NCBI GenBank assembly: GCA_002721165.1
Contig: PBJS01000003.1
Coordinates: forward strand, 39,948 to 64,822
DNA: 24,875 bases
From: Legionellales bacterium
GTDB lineage: Bacteria > Pseudomonadota > Gammaproteobacteria > Eutrophobiales > Eutrophobiaceae
Reading direction: 5' to 3'
Position 1 is the stretch's first letter, and the number at the start of each line of letters is the position of its first letter. Below are positions 1 through 7,259 of the stretch, piece by piece. The notes below the pieces were generated by a model. It was not told the DNA's origin, ran no database searches, and saw only the letters and a list, made by a program, of their open reading frames with translations. The translations under genes were made by a program, and so were the position numbers.

Positions 1-674
1 TCTTTCATTTTTTCTTGATATTCACGGGCAACTAACTCAGCTTTTTTCAATTGTTCTTTTGTGGGTAGTAATTGATCAATATTAACTCTTGACCACCCGT
101 AATATTGTGTACTAGCAAGTTCGACATAATCTGCATCCAGATCAACTGTCATATCCAGGATATCTCTTATCTGTTCAATATTTTTTCTATGCAATACAAT
201 ATTTAATACCATTGGATACTCATATTTTTTTACAAGTCTTGCCATTTCATATTTGTGTTGAAACGATTTTGATTTACCAATGTAATTATTAAGTTCTTCA
301 TTACTTGCCTGAAAGCTTATTTGTATGTGATCAAGACCAGCTTCTTTAAATGCAAGTATTCGTGATTCATCCATACCAACACCCGAAGTGATTAGATTTG
401 TGTAGTAACCTAAACGACGTGCTTCTGTTATTAGATCTTCAAGATCGCGCCTAACTAATGGTTCGCCACCTGAAAAACCAAGTTGTGTTGCCCCCATTTT
501 CCGCCCTTGTTGCATTACCCTAATCCAGTCATCAGTACTCAGCTCGTTTTTGTATTTAGCCATTTCAACCGGATTCGAACAGTATGGACACTGTAACGGA
601 CAGCGATACGTCAGCTCAGCTAATAACCATAAAGGCCTAGCCTGACTACTTGCTTCTAATCCAACCGTTGCCAT
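1..674 (-). CDS. pqqE: PqqE, radical SAM peptide cyclase of PQQ synthesis (3' end cut by window edge)
   Basis: PqqE is the cytoplasmic radical SAM enzyme that, with PqqD, forms the Glu-Tyr carbon-carbon bond in the precursor peptide PqqA. Reading leftward from an ATG at 674, 224 residues are visible. The radical SAM motif CxxxCxxC is at Cys25, Cys29 and Cys32 (RCPLQCPYCSN), followed by the SAM-binding GFSGGEPLVR segment. The C-terminal SPASM domain with its auxiliary iron-sulfur ligands lies outside the window, so completeness cannot be judged. The start is chosen because GGAGG lies just upstream and the N-terminus then matches the family. It overlaps the end of pqqD by 29 bases, which suggests translational coupling. 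It is the last visible gene of a leftward pqqBCDE operon. Confidence 0.96.
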   Translation of the reverse strand, partial: MATVGLEASSQARPLWLLAELTYRCPLQCPYCSNPVEMAKYKNELSTDDWIRVMQQGRKMGATQLGFSGGEPLVRRDLEDLITEARRLGYYTNLITSGVGMDESRILAFKEAGLDHIQISFQASNEELNNYIGKSKSFQHKYEMARLVKKYEYPMVLNIVLHRKNIEQIRDILDMTVDLDADYVELASTQYYGWSRVNIDQLLPTKEQLKKAELVAREYQEKMK

Positions 675-924
675 AAACAACCTCCAAAAATTTCATTACA
701 TCTTCTTTAACATCTGCACCATCAAACGCATTCGATATATCATCGATAATATCAATAACAGATTTCTCGCCATCGATACGTTTCATAATTTCACCTGCAC
801 TTTGGCTCAATTTAACCATACCTTCTGGGTAGAGTACCACATAACAGTTTTGCACTTCTTCCCATTGAACACGAAAAGTTGGTACAATTTCAAGTATAGT
901 CTCATTTTTTAATTCGATAGACAC
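646..924 (-). CDS. pqqD: PqqD, peptide chaperone of PQQ synthesis
   Basis: A 92-residue protein of the PqqD family, small winged-helix RiPP recognition proteins that bind PqqA and present it to PqqE. The length matches the usual 90 or so residues. The segment around residues 28-45 (VVLYPEGMVKLSQSAGEIM) is the family's most recognisable stretch. The start codon is GTG at 924, only two bases after the pqqC stop codon, with no separate Shine-Dalgarno of note, so translation probably depends on ribosomes finishing pqqC. Its end overlaps pqqE. Order and spacing are those of a standard pqqBCDE operon. Confidence 0.95.
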   Translation of the reverse strand: MSIELKNETILEIVPTFRVQWEEVQNCYVVLYPEGMVKLSQSAGEIMKRIDGEKSVIDIIDDISNAFDGADVKEDVMKFLEVVYGNGWIRSK

Positions 925-926
925 AA

Positions 927-1652
927 TTATTTACAATTATAAAAGGGTGGTTTTTTTTCAATATAGGCCATCCACATGCAATCAAGCATAGTCCAAAGAA
1001 TATCGAGTTTAAACTGCAAAACTGTCAGGGCATATTCTTGCTCTTCACGAGTTTTATAATAGTCTAATGTAATATCCAGTCCATGTTGAACATCCCGACG
1101 TGCTTCTGTTAGACGTTTTCGAAAGTATTGATAGCCTTTTTTATCAATCCAAGGATAAAGATCAGGCCAATTATCAAGTCGTTTTTGATGAATTTTTGGC
1201 GCAAATAATTCAGTTAATGACGAACTCGCCGCTTCTTCCCATGTTGCATTTTTCGCAAAATTTAAATAGGCATCAATTGCAAATTTTACACCGGGTAAAA
1301 CATGTTCGTATGAAAGTGTTTCTTCTCGTGAAAGTCCAACTGCTTCAGCGAGTTGTAACCAAGCTTCAATACCTCCATCTTCACCTTCAATTCCATCATG
1401 ATCGATTATACGCTGAACCCATTGTCGTCTAGCATCACGATCTGTGCAATTCGACATGATTGCAGCATCTTTTATTGGAATAGTGGTTTGATAATAAAAT
1501 CGATTAGCAACCCATCCCTTTACTGCTTCTTTATCTAAACCGCCTTCATTCATTAAAATATGAAAATCATGATTAATGTGGTAGTACTTTTCTCTCGAAC
1601 GTAATTGCTGTTCAAATTCATCACGTGTCCAAGGTTTTTTATTTTCGGTCAT
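927..1652 (-). CDS. pqqC: PqqC, pyrroloquinoline-quinone synthase
   Basis: PqqC is the cofactorless oxidase that carries out the final ring closure and eight-electron oxidation giving PQQ. The 241-residue length is close to the usual 250. Family motifs are easy to see: GWVANRFYYQ near residues 46-55, the IIDHDG segment with a His at residue 85 (corresponding to the catalytic His of characterised PqqC), and YEHVLPGVKFAIDAY in the middle. A GGAG site lies about ten bases before the ATG at 1652. The gene sits 20 bases downstream of pqqB (ATG start, stop at 1673) and its stop is 2 bases from the pqqD start. Presence of an intact pqqC indicates that the cell makes PQQ itself. Confidence 0.97.
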   Translation of the reverse strand: MTENKKPWTRDEFEQQLRSREKYYHINHDFHILMNEGGLDKEAVKGWVANRFYYQTTIPIKDAAIMSNCTDRDARRQWVQRIIDHDGIEGEDGGIEAWLQLAEAVGLSREETLSYEHVLPGVKFAIDAYLNFAKNATWEEAASSSLTELFAPKIHQKRLDNWPDLYPWIDKKGYQYFRKRLTEARRDVQHGLDITLDYYKTREEQEYALTVLQFKLDILWTMLDCMWMAYIEKKPPFYNCK

Positions 1653-1672
1653 TTTTTTATAATTCTCCGTTT

Positions 1673-2587
1673 TTAAATTTCAATTTCCATTCCATCAAAG
1701 GATACTTCAATCCCCGCATCATTTAACATTTTTCTTTCAGGAGAATCTTCATCTAATATTGGATTTGTGTTGTTAATATGAATTAAAATTTTTCGTGGTT
1801 TTTCAAGACTTATAAGTGTTTCCATGATACCGCCTTTACTCGATTGATCTAGATGCCCCATCTCACTAGCTAATTTATCACTAATTCCATGTCTAGCCAT
1901 TTCATCATTAGTCCATACTGTTCCATCTACAAGTATACAATCAGCGTTTTTCATATATTCAAGTACGTGTTCTTCAATTACCCCAAGCCCTGGCGCATAA
2001 AAAAGATTTTTTTTAGTCATCATATCTTCAATTTTAAATCCAACATTATCTCCAGCAACAGTAGCATGTCTATGCGGGGAATAAGGAGGCGCTTCACTTT
2101 TTAGCGGGACAGCGGTAAAGATTAAATTTTCCGCCTTTGGAATCGTAAAAGTTGACTGATCGGTTTTTACTTCATGCCAATTCACACCACGGAAATGACT
2201 TAGCATATTAAAAATAGGATATCCTGTAGTCATGTCTTCATGGACTGCAGATGTGCAATAAACATTCCAGGGTTTGTCATGCTCTCTCATAATAATTAAC
2301 CCGGTTGTATGATCTATCTGTGCATCGCAGAGAATAATAGCGGCAATTCCGGTATCTCTTATTTTTCGTGCTGGCTGTAGTGGTGAAAATGATTCAATTT
2401 GTGCACGTATGTCGGGAGATGCGTTAAATAAGATCCAGTCTTCGCCATTTCCGCTTACTGTGATCGAGGATTGCGTTCTTGGCGTACTTTTTATAGTCCC
2501 AGAACGAAGACGGCTGCAATTATCACAGTTGCAATTCCACTGAGGAAATCCACCACCAGCTCCGGTACCTAGTAAATGTATGCGCAT
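1673..2587 (-). CDS. pqqB: PqqB, metallo-beta-lactamase-fold PQQ synthesis protein
   Basis: PqqB is a metallo-beta-lactamase-fold protein of the PQQ pathway, proposed to hydroxylate the tyrosine moiety of the cross-linked Glu-Tyr intermediate. From the ATG at 2587 it has 304 residues, normal for the family. The N-terminus reads MRIHLLGTGAGGGFPQWN and is followed by the family's Cys-rich zinc site CxCxxC (Cys19, Cys21, Cys24). The metal-site segment DAQIDHTTGL (residues 88-97) is intact. An in-frame TTG at 2596 would add three residues, but an AAGGG site is placed better for the ATG. It is the first visible gene of the operon; no PqqA precursor peptide with an E-x3-Y motif is found in the 279 bases upstream. 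Confidence 0.96.
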   Translation of the reverse strand: MRIHLLGTGAGGGFPQWNCNCDNCSRLRSGTIKSTPRTQSSITVSGNGEDWILFNASPDIRAQIESFSPLQPARKIRDTGIAAIILCDAQIDHTTGLIIMREHDKPWNVYCTSAVHEDMTTGYPIFNMLSHFRGVNWHEVKTDQSTFTIPKAENLIFTAVPLKSEAPPYSPHRHATVAGDNVGFKIEDMMTKKNLFYAPGLGVIEEHVLEYMKNADCILVDGTVWTNDEMARHGISDKLASEMGHLDQSSKGGIMETLISLEKPRKILIHINNTNPILDEDSPERKMLNDAGIEVSFDGMEIEI

Positions 2588-2866
2588 ATGACACAATACC
2601 CTTATGAGAAAATATATATAAAATTATCTAAATCAAAACTTGTATTGCGATAATCATGCCAAACAAGTGTAAAAAATAATTTAATCATAAAAACCTATTT
2701 AAAACAATAATATATAATATGAATTTCATCTTTTTTCTAGAATTCTGACAGCACTAAAGTTATAAATTTTTTTTGTATTTCATTAAATTATGGCTGATAT
2801 GAACCAATTATTTCGTTTAAAAATAACGCTCCGTATAACAATCATGCAAGCTTATAATCGACCGCA
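2588..2866. promoter_or_regulatory. Divergent intergenic region between pqqB and the H4MPT-type genes
   Basis: A very AT-rich 279-base gap between two divergent operons, so it should hold both promoters. On the plus strand a perfect TATAAT lies at 2853-2858, only 8 bases before the ATG at 2867. On the minus strand a 28-codon reading frame (2602-2688) ends just before pqqB. It has no Glu-x3-Tyr motif and so is not a canonical pqqA. No clear operator or hairpin was seen. Confidence 0.55.
2853..2858 (+). promoter_or_regulatory. Candidate -10 box (TATAAT), possible leaderless start
   Basis: A perfect TATAAT hexamer whose last base is 8 bases from the ATG at 2867. Transcription would begin about 6-8 bases downstream of the hexamer, that is at or within a base or two of the start codon. 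The gene has no Shine-Dalgarno, which fits a leaderless transcript. No good -35 hexamer is seen at the usual distance, so this is only a candidate. Confidence 0.35.
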
Positions 2867-4342
2867 ATGAACAAAATAACAAATGAAAACATCCTTTTTC
2901 TTACGGGTAAACTAGCCCAAAAGCGCCTAGAAAGGATTCTAAACGAGATGTCGCCAACAGAATTTACATTTGAAATTCGTAATATCGGCGTAAGCGTTGC
3001 TGCACTAATGACGGCACAAATGATTGCACGCCGCATTAGTGATTTAGACAATGTTGATAGGCTCATTGTTCCCGGTCTTTGCCGCGGTGATTTATCGAAA
3101 CTTTCTGATGAAATTGGAGTTCCCTGCATTCGAGGAACAATCGATATGAAGGATTTACCCGCTTTTTTTGGCAGAGATTGTAAGCCTGTGGATTTGAGTA
3201 AGCATGATGTAGTTATCTTTGCTGAAATTGTTGACGCCCCGATGATTAGTGTGGACGAAATTTTGACGCGTGCTGAAAGTCTTCGATTGGATGGTGCTGA
3301 CATTATTGATATTGGCTGTTTACCTGATACACCATTTCCACACTTAGAAGATACCGTTAAAGAATTACAACAAGCTGGGTTTAAAGTTAGCGTTGATTCA
3401 CTGAATGAAGATGAATTATTACGTGGCGGAAAAGCCGGTGCAGATTTTTTGTTGAGTTTAAAAGAAAGTAGCTTATGGATAGCCGATGAGGTCAGTTCAA
3501 CGCCTATACTAATTCCAGAAAAACATACGGATATGAAATCCTTATATTCGGTGATTGAAACATTCATGAAAAAAAACCGTCCTTTTTATGCAGATCCTAT
3601 CCTCGATCCAATTCATTTCGGGTTCACTAAATCGATTATCCGTTACCATGAATTACGTCAAGAATATCCTGATATTAATATAATGATGGGGGTAGGTAAT
3701 TTAACGGAACTTACAGAGGCAGACACAACCGGAATAAATGCAATTTTATTCGGACTAATATCAGAAATGCATTTAGATGCTATCTTAGCAACTCAAGTTA
3801 GTGCACATTGCCGTAGTACAGTTCGCGAAGCAGATATAGCAAGACGTATTTTTTATAGCGCACGACAAGATACAGCCATACCAAAAGGAATAGACAGTTC
3901 ATTGCTAGGTATGCATGAAAGAAGACCTTTCCAATACAATACAGATGAGATTCAAGAGTTTTATGAAGAAATTAAGGACCCGAGTTATCGAATTCAGGTT
4001 AGTGAAAATGGAATTCATGTTTACAACAGAGACGGTATTTTTATTGACACAAATCCCTTTGAATTGTTTTCGAAACTTGAATTATTGCAAGATGATGCTC
4101 CTCATGCATTTTATATAGGAGTTGAGCTTGGTAGAGCCCAGATTGCATGGCAATTAGGTAAAAATTATATGCAAGATGAAGAACTGGATTGGGGAGTTTG
4201 CTCTAGAAAAAGGACAGACGAACAAAGAAAAGAGGATTTGAAAGCAACTCATAACATGAGAGAGTTAAGAAAAAAAACGAATGAGTATAAGGATGAGGGT
4301 AGTACTTTAAAAGCAAGTCGAAACAGAAAGAGAAAAAAATGA
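2867..4342 (+). CDS. DUF6513 / dihydropteroate synthase-like protein of the H4MPT gene group
   Basis: A 491-residue protein of the dihydropteroate-synthase-like family (DUF6513) found in methylotrophs and methanogens beside tetrahydromethanopterin genes. Residues about 1-110 form the N-terminal DUF6513-type part (ILFLTGKLAQ near the start; VPGLCRGD around residue 68). Residues about 120-330 look like a TIM-barrel pterin-binding domain, with GADIIDIGCLPDTPFP in the place where dihydropteroate synthase has GADIIDIGGEST. A highly basic, lysine- and arginine-rich tail closes the protein. The reaction is not established; the fold and context suggest a pterin-related step of H4MPT synthesis, distinct from folate DHPS. 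No Shine-Dalgarno precedes the ATG. The stop overlaps the next start as ATGA. Confidence 0.85.
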   Translation: MNKITNENILFLTGKLAQKRLERILNEMSPTEFTFEIRNIGVSVAALMTAQMIARRISDLDNVDRLIVPGLCRGDLSKLSDEIGVPCIRGTIDMKDLPAFFGRDCKPVDLSKHDVVIFAEIVDAPMISVDEILTRAESLRLDGADIIDIGCLPDTPFPHLEDTVKELQQAGFKVSVDSLNEDELLRGGKAGADFLLSLKESSLWIADEVSSTPILIPEKHTDMKSLYSVIETFMKKNRPFYADPILDPIHFGFTKSIIRYHELRQEYPDINIMMGVGNLTELTEADTTGINAILFGLISEMHLDAILATQVSAHCRSTVREADIARRIFYSARQDTAIPKGIDSSLLGMHERRPFQYNTDEIQEFYEEIKDPSYRIQVSENGIHVYNRDGIFIDTNPFELFSKLELLQDDAPHAFYIGVELGRAQIAWQLGKNYMQDEELDWGVCSRKRTDEQRKEDLKATHNMRELRKKTNEYKDEGSTLKASRNRKRKK

Positions 4343-4929
4343 TTCAGGAAGTTATAGTCACTACTATTAATGAAGATGATACAGTTCATATTGCTCCGAT
4401 GGGTATACGTGAGGAAAATCAGCAGGTTATTGTTTCTCCATTTAAACCATCTGCTACACTTGAAAATATAACAAGGACTAAAACTGCTGTAGTAAATAGG
4501 ATTGATGATGTTAGGATATTTGCTGGATGTTTAACCAATCGTAAAGATTGGGAATTAATACCTACAAATAAAATAAAAGGATATCGATTAGAGGCAGCGT
4601 TGAGCCATATTGAGCTCGAATTAACATCATTTGATGATGATGAACTTCGTCCGCGTTTCTACTGTAACTCAGTTTACGAGGAAACACATCATCCCTTTAG
4701 AGGTTTTAACCGTGCACAAGCAGCGGTGCTTGAACTCGCTATATTAGTTAGTAGGCTGGATAGGTTGCCTGCTGAAAAGATAGAACAAGAGATCGAGTAT
4801 TTATCTATTGCAATTGAAAAAACAGCAGGGAAAAATGAACTTACTGCATGGCAATGGTTGATGCAAAAAGTAGAAGCATATAGAAAAACGATAAAAGAGG
4901 ATAATACACATGACCGGAATGCTGGCTAG
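4339..4929 (+). CDS. DUF447 family protein (FMN-binding split-barrel-like)
   Basis: A 196-residue protein of the DUF447 family, predicted flavin-binding split-barrel proteins shared by methanogens and H4MPT-using methylotrophs. The opening, with a beta strand then DDTVHIAPMGIREE, matches the start of these proteins, where an 'APMG' turn is typical. Asn-Arg pairs (VVNRIDD near residue 54, GFNRAQAA near residue 125) are other family-like points. The C-terminal third is helical. No function is proven; the steady association with H4MPT genes suggests a role in making or reducing that cofactor. Its start overlaps the upstream stop by four bases, and its end overlaps the mfnB start by 20 bases, so the three genes are almost certainly co-translated. 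Confidence 0.82.
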   Translation: MIQEVIVTTINEDDTVHIAPMGIREENQQVIVSPFKPSATLENITRTKTAVVNRIDDVRIFAGCLTNRKDWELIPTNKIKGYRLEAALSHIELELTSFDDDELRPRFYCNSVYEETHHPFRGFNRAQAAVLELAILVSRLDRLPAEKIEQEIEYLSIAIEKTAGKNELTAWQWLMQKVEAYRKTIKEDNTHDRNAG

Positions 4930-5650
4930 CGTAGCTTCGTTCGAAGAAGCAAAGATTGCCTTAAAACATAAAGTTGACATCATTGATTTAAAAAACCCAA
5001 GATTAGGGGTTTTAGGCCAGCTTGATAAGGAAATTATATCTTCAGTTGTAGAGCTAGTTAATAATCGTATACCAGTAAGCGCAACTATTGGCGATGTTGA
5101 GCCAAATGACCCAAAACTTTCTAATCGAATTATTAAGACTGCAAATTTAGGTGTTGATTTTGTTAAAGTAGGTTTATTTAACAAAAAAGCTTCTGATTAT
5201 TTTATAACAAAAATTAATGAATGTAGTAAAAAAAATATTAATATAATAATCGTTCTTTTTGCTGAAAATATTGTAAATATAGATCTACTAGATTCGTTAA
5301 TGAATAGTAATATTCGTGGCATTATGCTGGATACCAAAAGTAAATCTAATCATAGTCTTCGTAGCATAATGAAGTATAAGACGCTTAATCAATTTATTAA
5401 ACTAGCTAAATCTTATAATTTAATAACTGGCCTTGCTGGTTCTCTTAAAATTGAGGATATTGAAAAGCTAACACCACTTAAACCTGACTATCTGGGTTTT
5501 AGAGGCGCACTTTGCACAAAAAGAGATCGTGTAAATATAATTGATGATAGCGCGGTTAAAGCAATAAGAGATGTACTGTTAAAAAAGAATATTGTAAATT
5601 ATAAGAATGTTATTAATGAAGGAGTGATTATCAATGGCACAGTGGCGTAA
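4910..5650 (+). CDS. mfnB: MfnB, (5-formylfuran-3-yl)methyl phosphate synthase
   Basis: MfnB condenses two molecules of glyceraldehyde 3-phosphate into the furan ring precursor of methanofuran; in methylotrophs the product is methylofuran, the carrier of the formyltransferase/hydrolase complex. The 246 residues align along their length with the characterised archaeal enzyme. The Schiff-base lysine segment is DIIDLKNPRLGVLG (Lys28), the second catalytic lysine lies in MLDTKSK (Lys145), and the LAGSLK and VGF/GFRGALC segments near the C-terminus are also conserved. The C-terminus extends somewhat beyond the archaeal protein. The ATG at 4910 follows a GAGG site; a second in-frame ATG at 4919 is possible. 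It overlaps the genes on both sides. The sequence is notably AT-rich and rich in Ile, Asn and Lys. Confidence 0.93.
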   Translation: MTGMLASVASFEEAKIALKHKVDIIDLKNPRLGVLGQLDKEIISSVVELVNNRIPVSATIGDVEPNDPKLSNRIIKTANLGVDFVKVGLFNKKASDYFITKINECSKKNINIIIVLFAENIVNIDLLDSLMNSNIRGIMLDTKSKSNHSLRSIMKYKTLNQFIKLAKSYNLITGLAGSLKIEDIEKLTPLKPDYLGFRGALCTKRDRVNIIDDSAVKAIRDVLLKKNIVNYKNVINEGVIINGTVA

Positions 5651-6023
5651 AAAAGAACAAGATGAAACGTATACCCCCGAGGAAATAGAAGCTCGACTTA
5701 AAGAAGAATTACCAAATTGGAATTATGAAAATGGCTGGATAAGACGTAAGTATAAGACTAGTGGCTGGAAAGCGACTTTAATGGTTGTGAATACAGTTGG
5801 TCATTTAGCAGAAGCAGGTTGGCATCACCCTGATCTGACTGTTTCATATGCATTTGTTATTGTTAAATTAATGAACCATGCTGCTAAGGGCATAACAGAA
5901 AAAGATTTTGATTTAGCTAACAAAATTGAAGAAGTAATTATGTGGCAGCCGGGTATTGATAATGAGTCTGCGCTTGAGGGCACACCAGACGATCAAAGAT
6001 TCAAATACTTAAAATATGACTAA
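5634..6023 (+). CDS. Pterin-4a-carbinolamine dehydratase-like protein
   Basis: A 129-residue protein of the PCD/DCoH family (4a-hydroxytetrahydrobiopterin dehydratase). The signature region is present at residues about 60-95: AEAGWHHPDL, then an aromatic residue, a histidine in KLMNHAAKGIT, and an acidic residue after it, the pattern that holds the pterin substrate. Both the N- and C-termini are longer than in a minimal PCD of about 100 residues. In an organism with no biopterin-dependent hydroxylase in view, and directly behind mfnB, a role on a methanopterin-type pterin is more likely than recycling of biopterin; that is inference. GGAG precedes the ATG by nine bases, and the start lies inside the end of mfnB (17-base overlap). 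The stop overlaps the convergent moaC stop. Confidence 0.9.
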   Translation: MAQWRKKEQDETYTPEEIEARLKEELPNWNYENGWIRRKYKTSGWKATLMVVNTVGHLAEAGWHHPDLTVSYAFVIVKLMNHAAKGITEKDFDLANKIEEVIMWQPGIDNESALEGTPDDQRFKYLKYD

Positions 6024-6496
6024 TCTCGCGTCCAATCACCGGACTTTCCACCTGTTTTTTTGAGTAGTTTAATATCTGAGATAGACATACCTCGGTCAAC
6101 TGCCTTACACATATCATAAATTGTAAGCAGTGTTATTTGAACGGATGTAAGTGCTTCCATTTCGACGCCAGTTTTACCCTCGGCTTCAGCACGACATTCG
6201 CAATGGACCATACATTTTTTTTCATCAATACTAAGTTCAATATTTATATGTGTTAATGAAAGAGGATGGCAAAGCGGAATAAGTTCACTGGTTTTTTTTG
6301 CAGCCATAATTCCAGCCGCTTGAGCAATTCCCAGAACGTCACCTTTTTTATGTTTTTTTTCTTTTATCAGAGATATTGTTTCTTTTTGCATATTTATTGA
6401 GCCACTAGCGATTGCGAGACGACGAGTTATCGCTTTATCTCCGATATCAACCATATGCGCAGAGCCTTGTTTATTAAAATGCGTTAATTTAGACAT
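6020..6496 (-). CDS. moaC: MoaC, cyclic pyranopterin monophosphate synthase
   Basis: MoaC turns the MoaA product 3',8-cyclo-GTP into cyclic pyranopterin monophosphate, the first stable molybdenum cofactor intermediate. The 158 residues include the family hallmarks: MVDIGDKAITRRLA near residue 16, AAGIMAAKKTSELIPLCHPL near residues 60-80, and TGVEMEALTSVQ and YDMCKAVD toward the C-terminus, the last containing the conserved catalytic region. The terminal KTGGKSG is also typical. It is transcribed leftward, convergent with and overlapping the dehydratase gene by three bases, and divergent from moaD. Confidence 0.97.
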   Translation of the reverse strand: MSKLTHFNKQGSAHMVDIGDKAITRRLAIASGSINMQKETISLIKEKKHKKGDVLGIAQAAGIMAAKKTSELIPLCHPLSLTHINIELSIDEKKCMVHCECRAEAEGKTGVEMEALTSVQITLLTIYDMCKAVDRGMSISDIKLLKKTGGKSGDWTRD

Positions 6497-6571
6497 AAAA
6501 ACTTATCACTTTGGTATAATCACGACGTTGTTGTGAATATTAACTTTTAAATAGCAATAAAATATAAAAAA
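6497..6571. promoter_or_regulatory. Divergent promoter region moaC / moaD
   Basis: A 75-base AT-rich gap between divergent molybdenum cofactor genes. On the plus strand GGTATAAT (TATAAT at 6515-6520) is a plausible -10 box about 50 bases before moaD. Just after it, 6521-6535 (CACGACGTTGTTGTG) is an imperfect dyad whose arms match at five of six positions, a possible operator. No -35 consensus is evident and there is no sign of the large moco riboswitch. Confidence 0.4.
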
Positions 6572-6808
6572 ATGCAAGTAACCATAAAATATTTCGCTAG
6601 TTTACGTGAATTGATGGGTGAATCTAGCAGAATAATTGATATTGATGAAAAATCATCCGTTGATGATATATGGCGGCTTTTAACAGATTCGAAACAAATC
6701 GAATTTGATAACGTGATGGCAACAATAAATATGGAATATGTTAAAAAAGATAAAAAACCAAAAGAGGGCGATGAGATTGCTTTTTTCCCTCCAGTTACCG
6801 GCGGTTAA
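6572..6808 (+). CDS. moaD: MoaD, molybdopterin synthase sulfur carrier subunit
   Basis: A 78-residue ubiquitin-like protein of the MoaD family. Its C-terminus (AFFPPVTGG) ends in the Gly-Gly that is adenylated and thiocarboxylated to carry sulfur to molybdopterin synthase. The N-terminal VTIKYFASLRELMGE is the usual beta strand and helix of the family. It is followed two bases later by moaE, its catalytic partner. The activating enzyme MoeB is not in this window and must be encoded elsewhere. No good Shine-Dalgarno is seen before the ATG. Confidence 0.96.
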   Translation: MQVTIKYFASLRELMGESSRIIDIDEKSSVDDIWRLLTDSKQIEFDNVMATINMEYVKKDKKPKEGDEIAFFPPVTGG

Positions 6809-6810
6809 AT

Positions 6811-7248
6811 ATGCTAGTAGAAATTCGCGAAAATGCTTTTAACGCATACAAAGAAATTCAACTTTATGAAAATACTCTTGGAACTATAGGAAAAAATGGT
6901 GCTACAGCATCATTCGTTGGTTCAATGAGGGATTTTAATGAAGGGCGTGAAGTAGAAAAGATGTTTCTCGAGCATTACCCAAAAATGACAGAGAAAACGT
7001 TAAATCAAATTGCAACTACAGCAAAGAAAAAGTGGAAACTAACGGAGGTTATCATACTTCATAGAATTGGTAATATAAAAATAGGCGATCATATTGTTTT
7101 AGTTTCAGTTTGGTCTGCACATCGAAAAGAGGCTTTTGAAGGATGTCGTTTTATTATGGAAGAACTCAAATCAAATGCACCTTTTTGGAAAAAAGAAAAG
7201 ACGTCCATAGGTGAGAATTGGGTTGAAAAGAATACATCAGGAATATAA
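6811..7248 (+). CDS. moaE: MoaE, molybdopterin synthase catalytic subunit
   Basis: MoaE inserts two sulfurs from thiocarboxylated MoaD into cyclic pyranopterin monophosphate to make molybdopterin. The 145-residue length is typical. Conserved segments are GSMRDFNEG near residue 30, FLEHYPKMTEKTL, the IILHRIGNIKIGDH segment, VWSAHRKEAFEGC, and the active-site stretch LKSNAPFWKKEK near residue 122, which holds the catalytic lysines. It directly follows moaD (two-base gap) and is followed 11 bases later by the L-2-hydroxyglutarate oxidase gene, so the three are probably one transcript. Confidence 0.96.
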   Translation: MLVEIRENAFNAYKEIQLYENTLGTIGKNGATASFVGSMRDFNEGREVEKMFLEHYPKMTEKTLNQIATTAKKKWKLTEVIILHRIGNIKIGDHIVLVSVWSAHRKEAFEGCRFIMEELKSNAPFWKKEKTSIGENWVEKNTSGI

Positions 7249-7259
7249 AAAAAATATTA

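Noticed and set aside
2602..2688. A 28-codon minus-strand frame in the pqqA position
   Set aside because: It has no Glu-x3-Tyr core, no glutamate at all and no resemblance to PqqA; not annotated as a gene, only mentioned as an observation.
2842..3567. A 241-codon frame antisense to the DUF6513 gene
   Set aside because: Its product is Ser/Ile-rich low-quality sequence without any family motif, and the plus-strand frame has clear family matches; this is a shadow frame.
6497..6571. Moco riboswitch before moaD
   Set aside because: The gap is only 75 bases, AT-rich and without the multi-stem structure needed.
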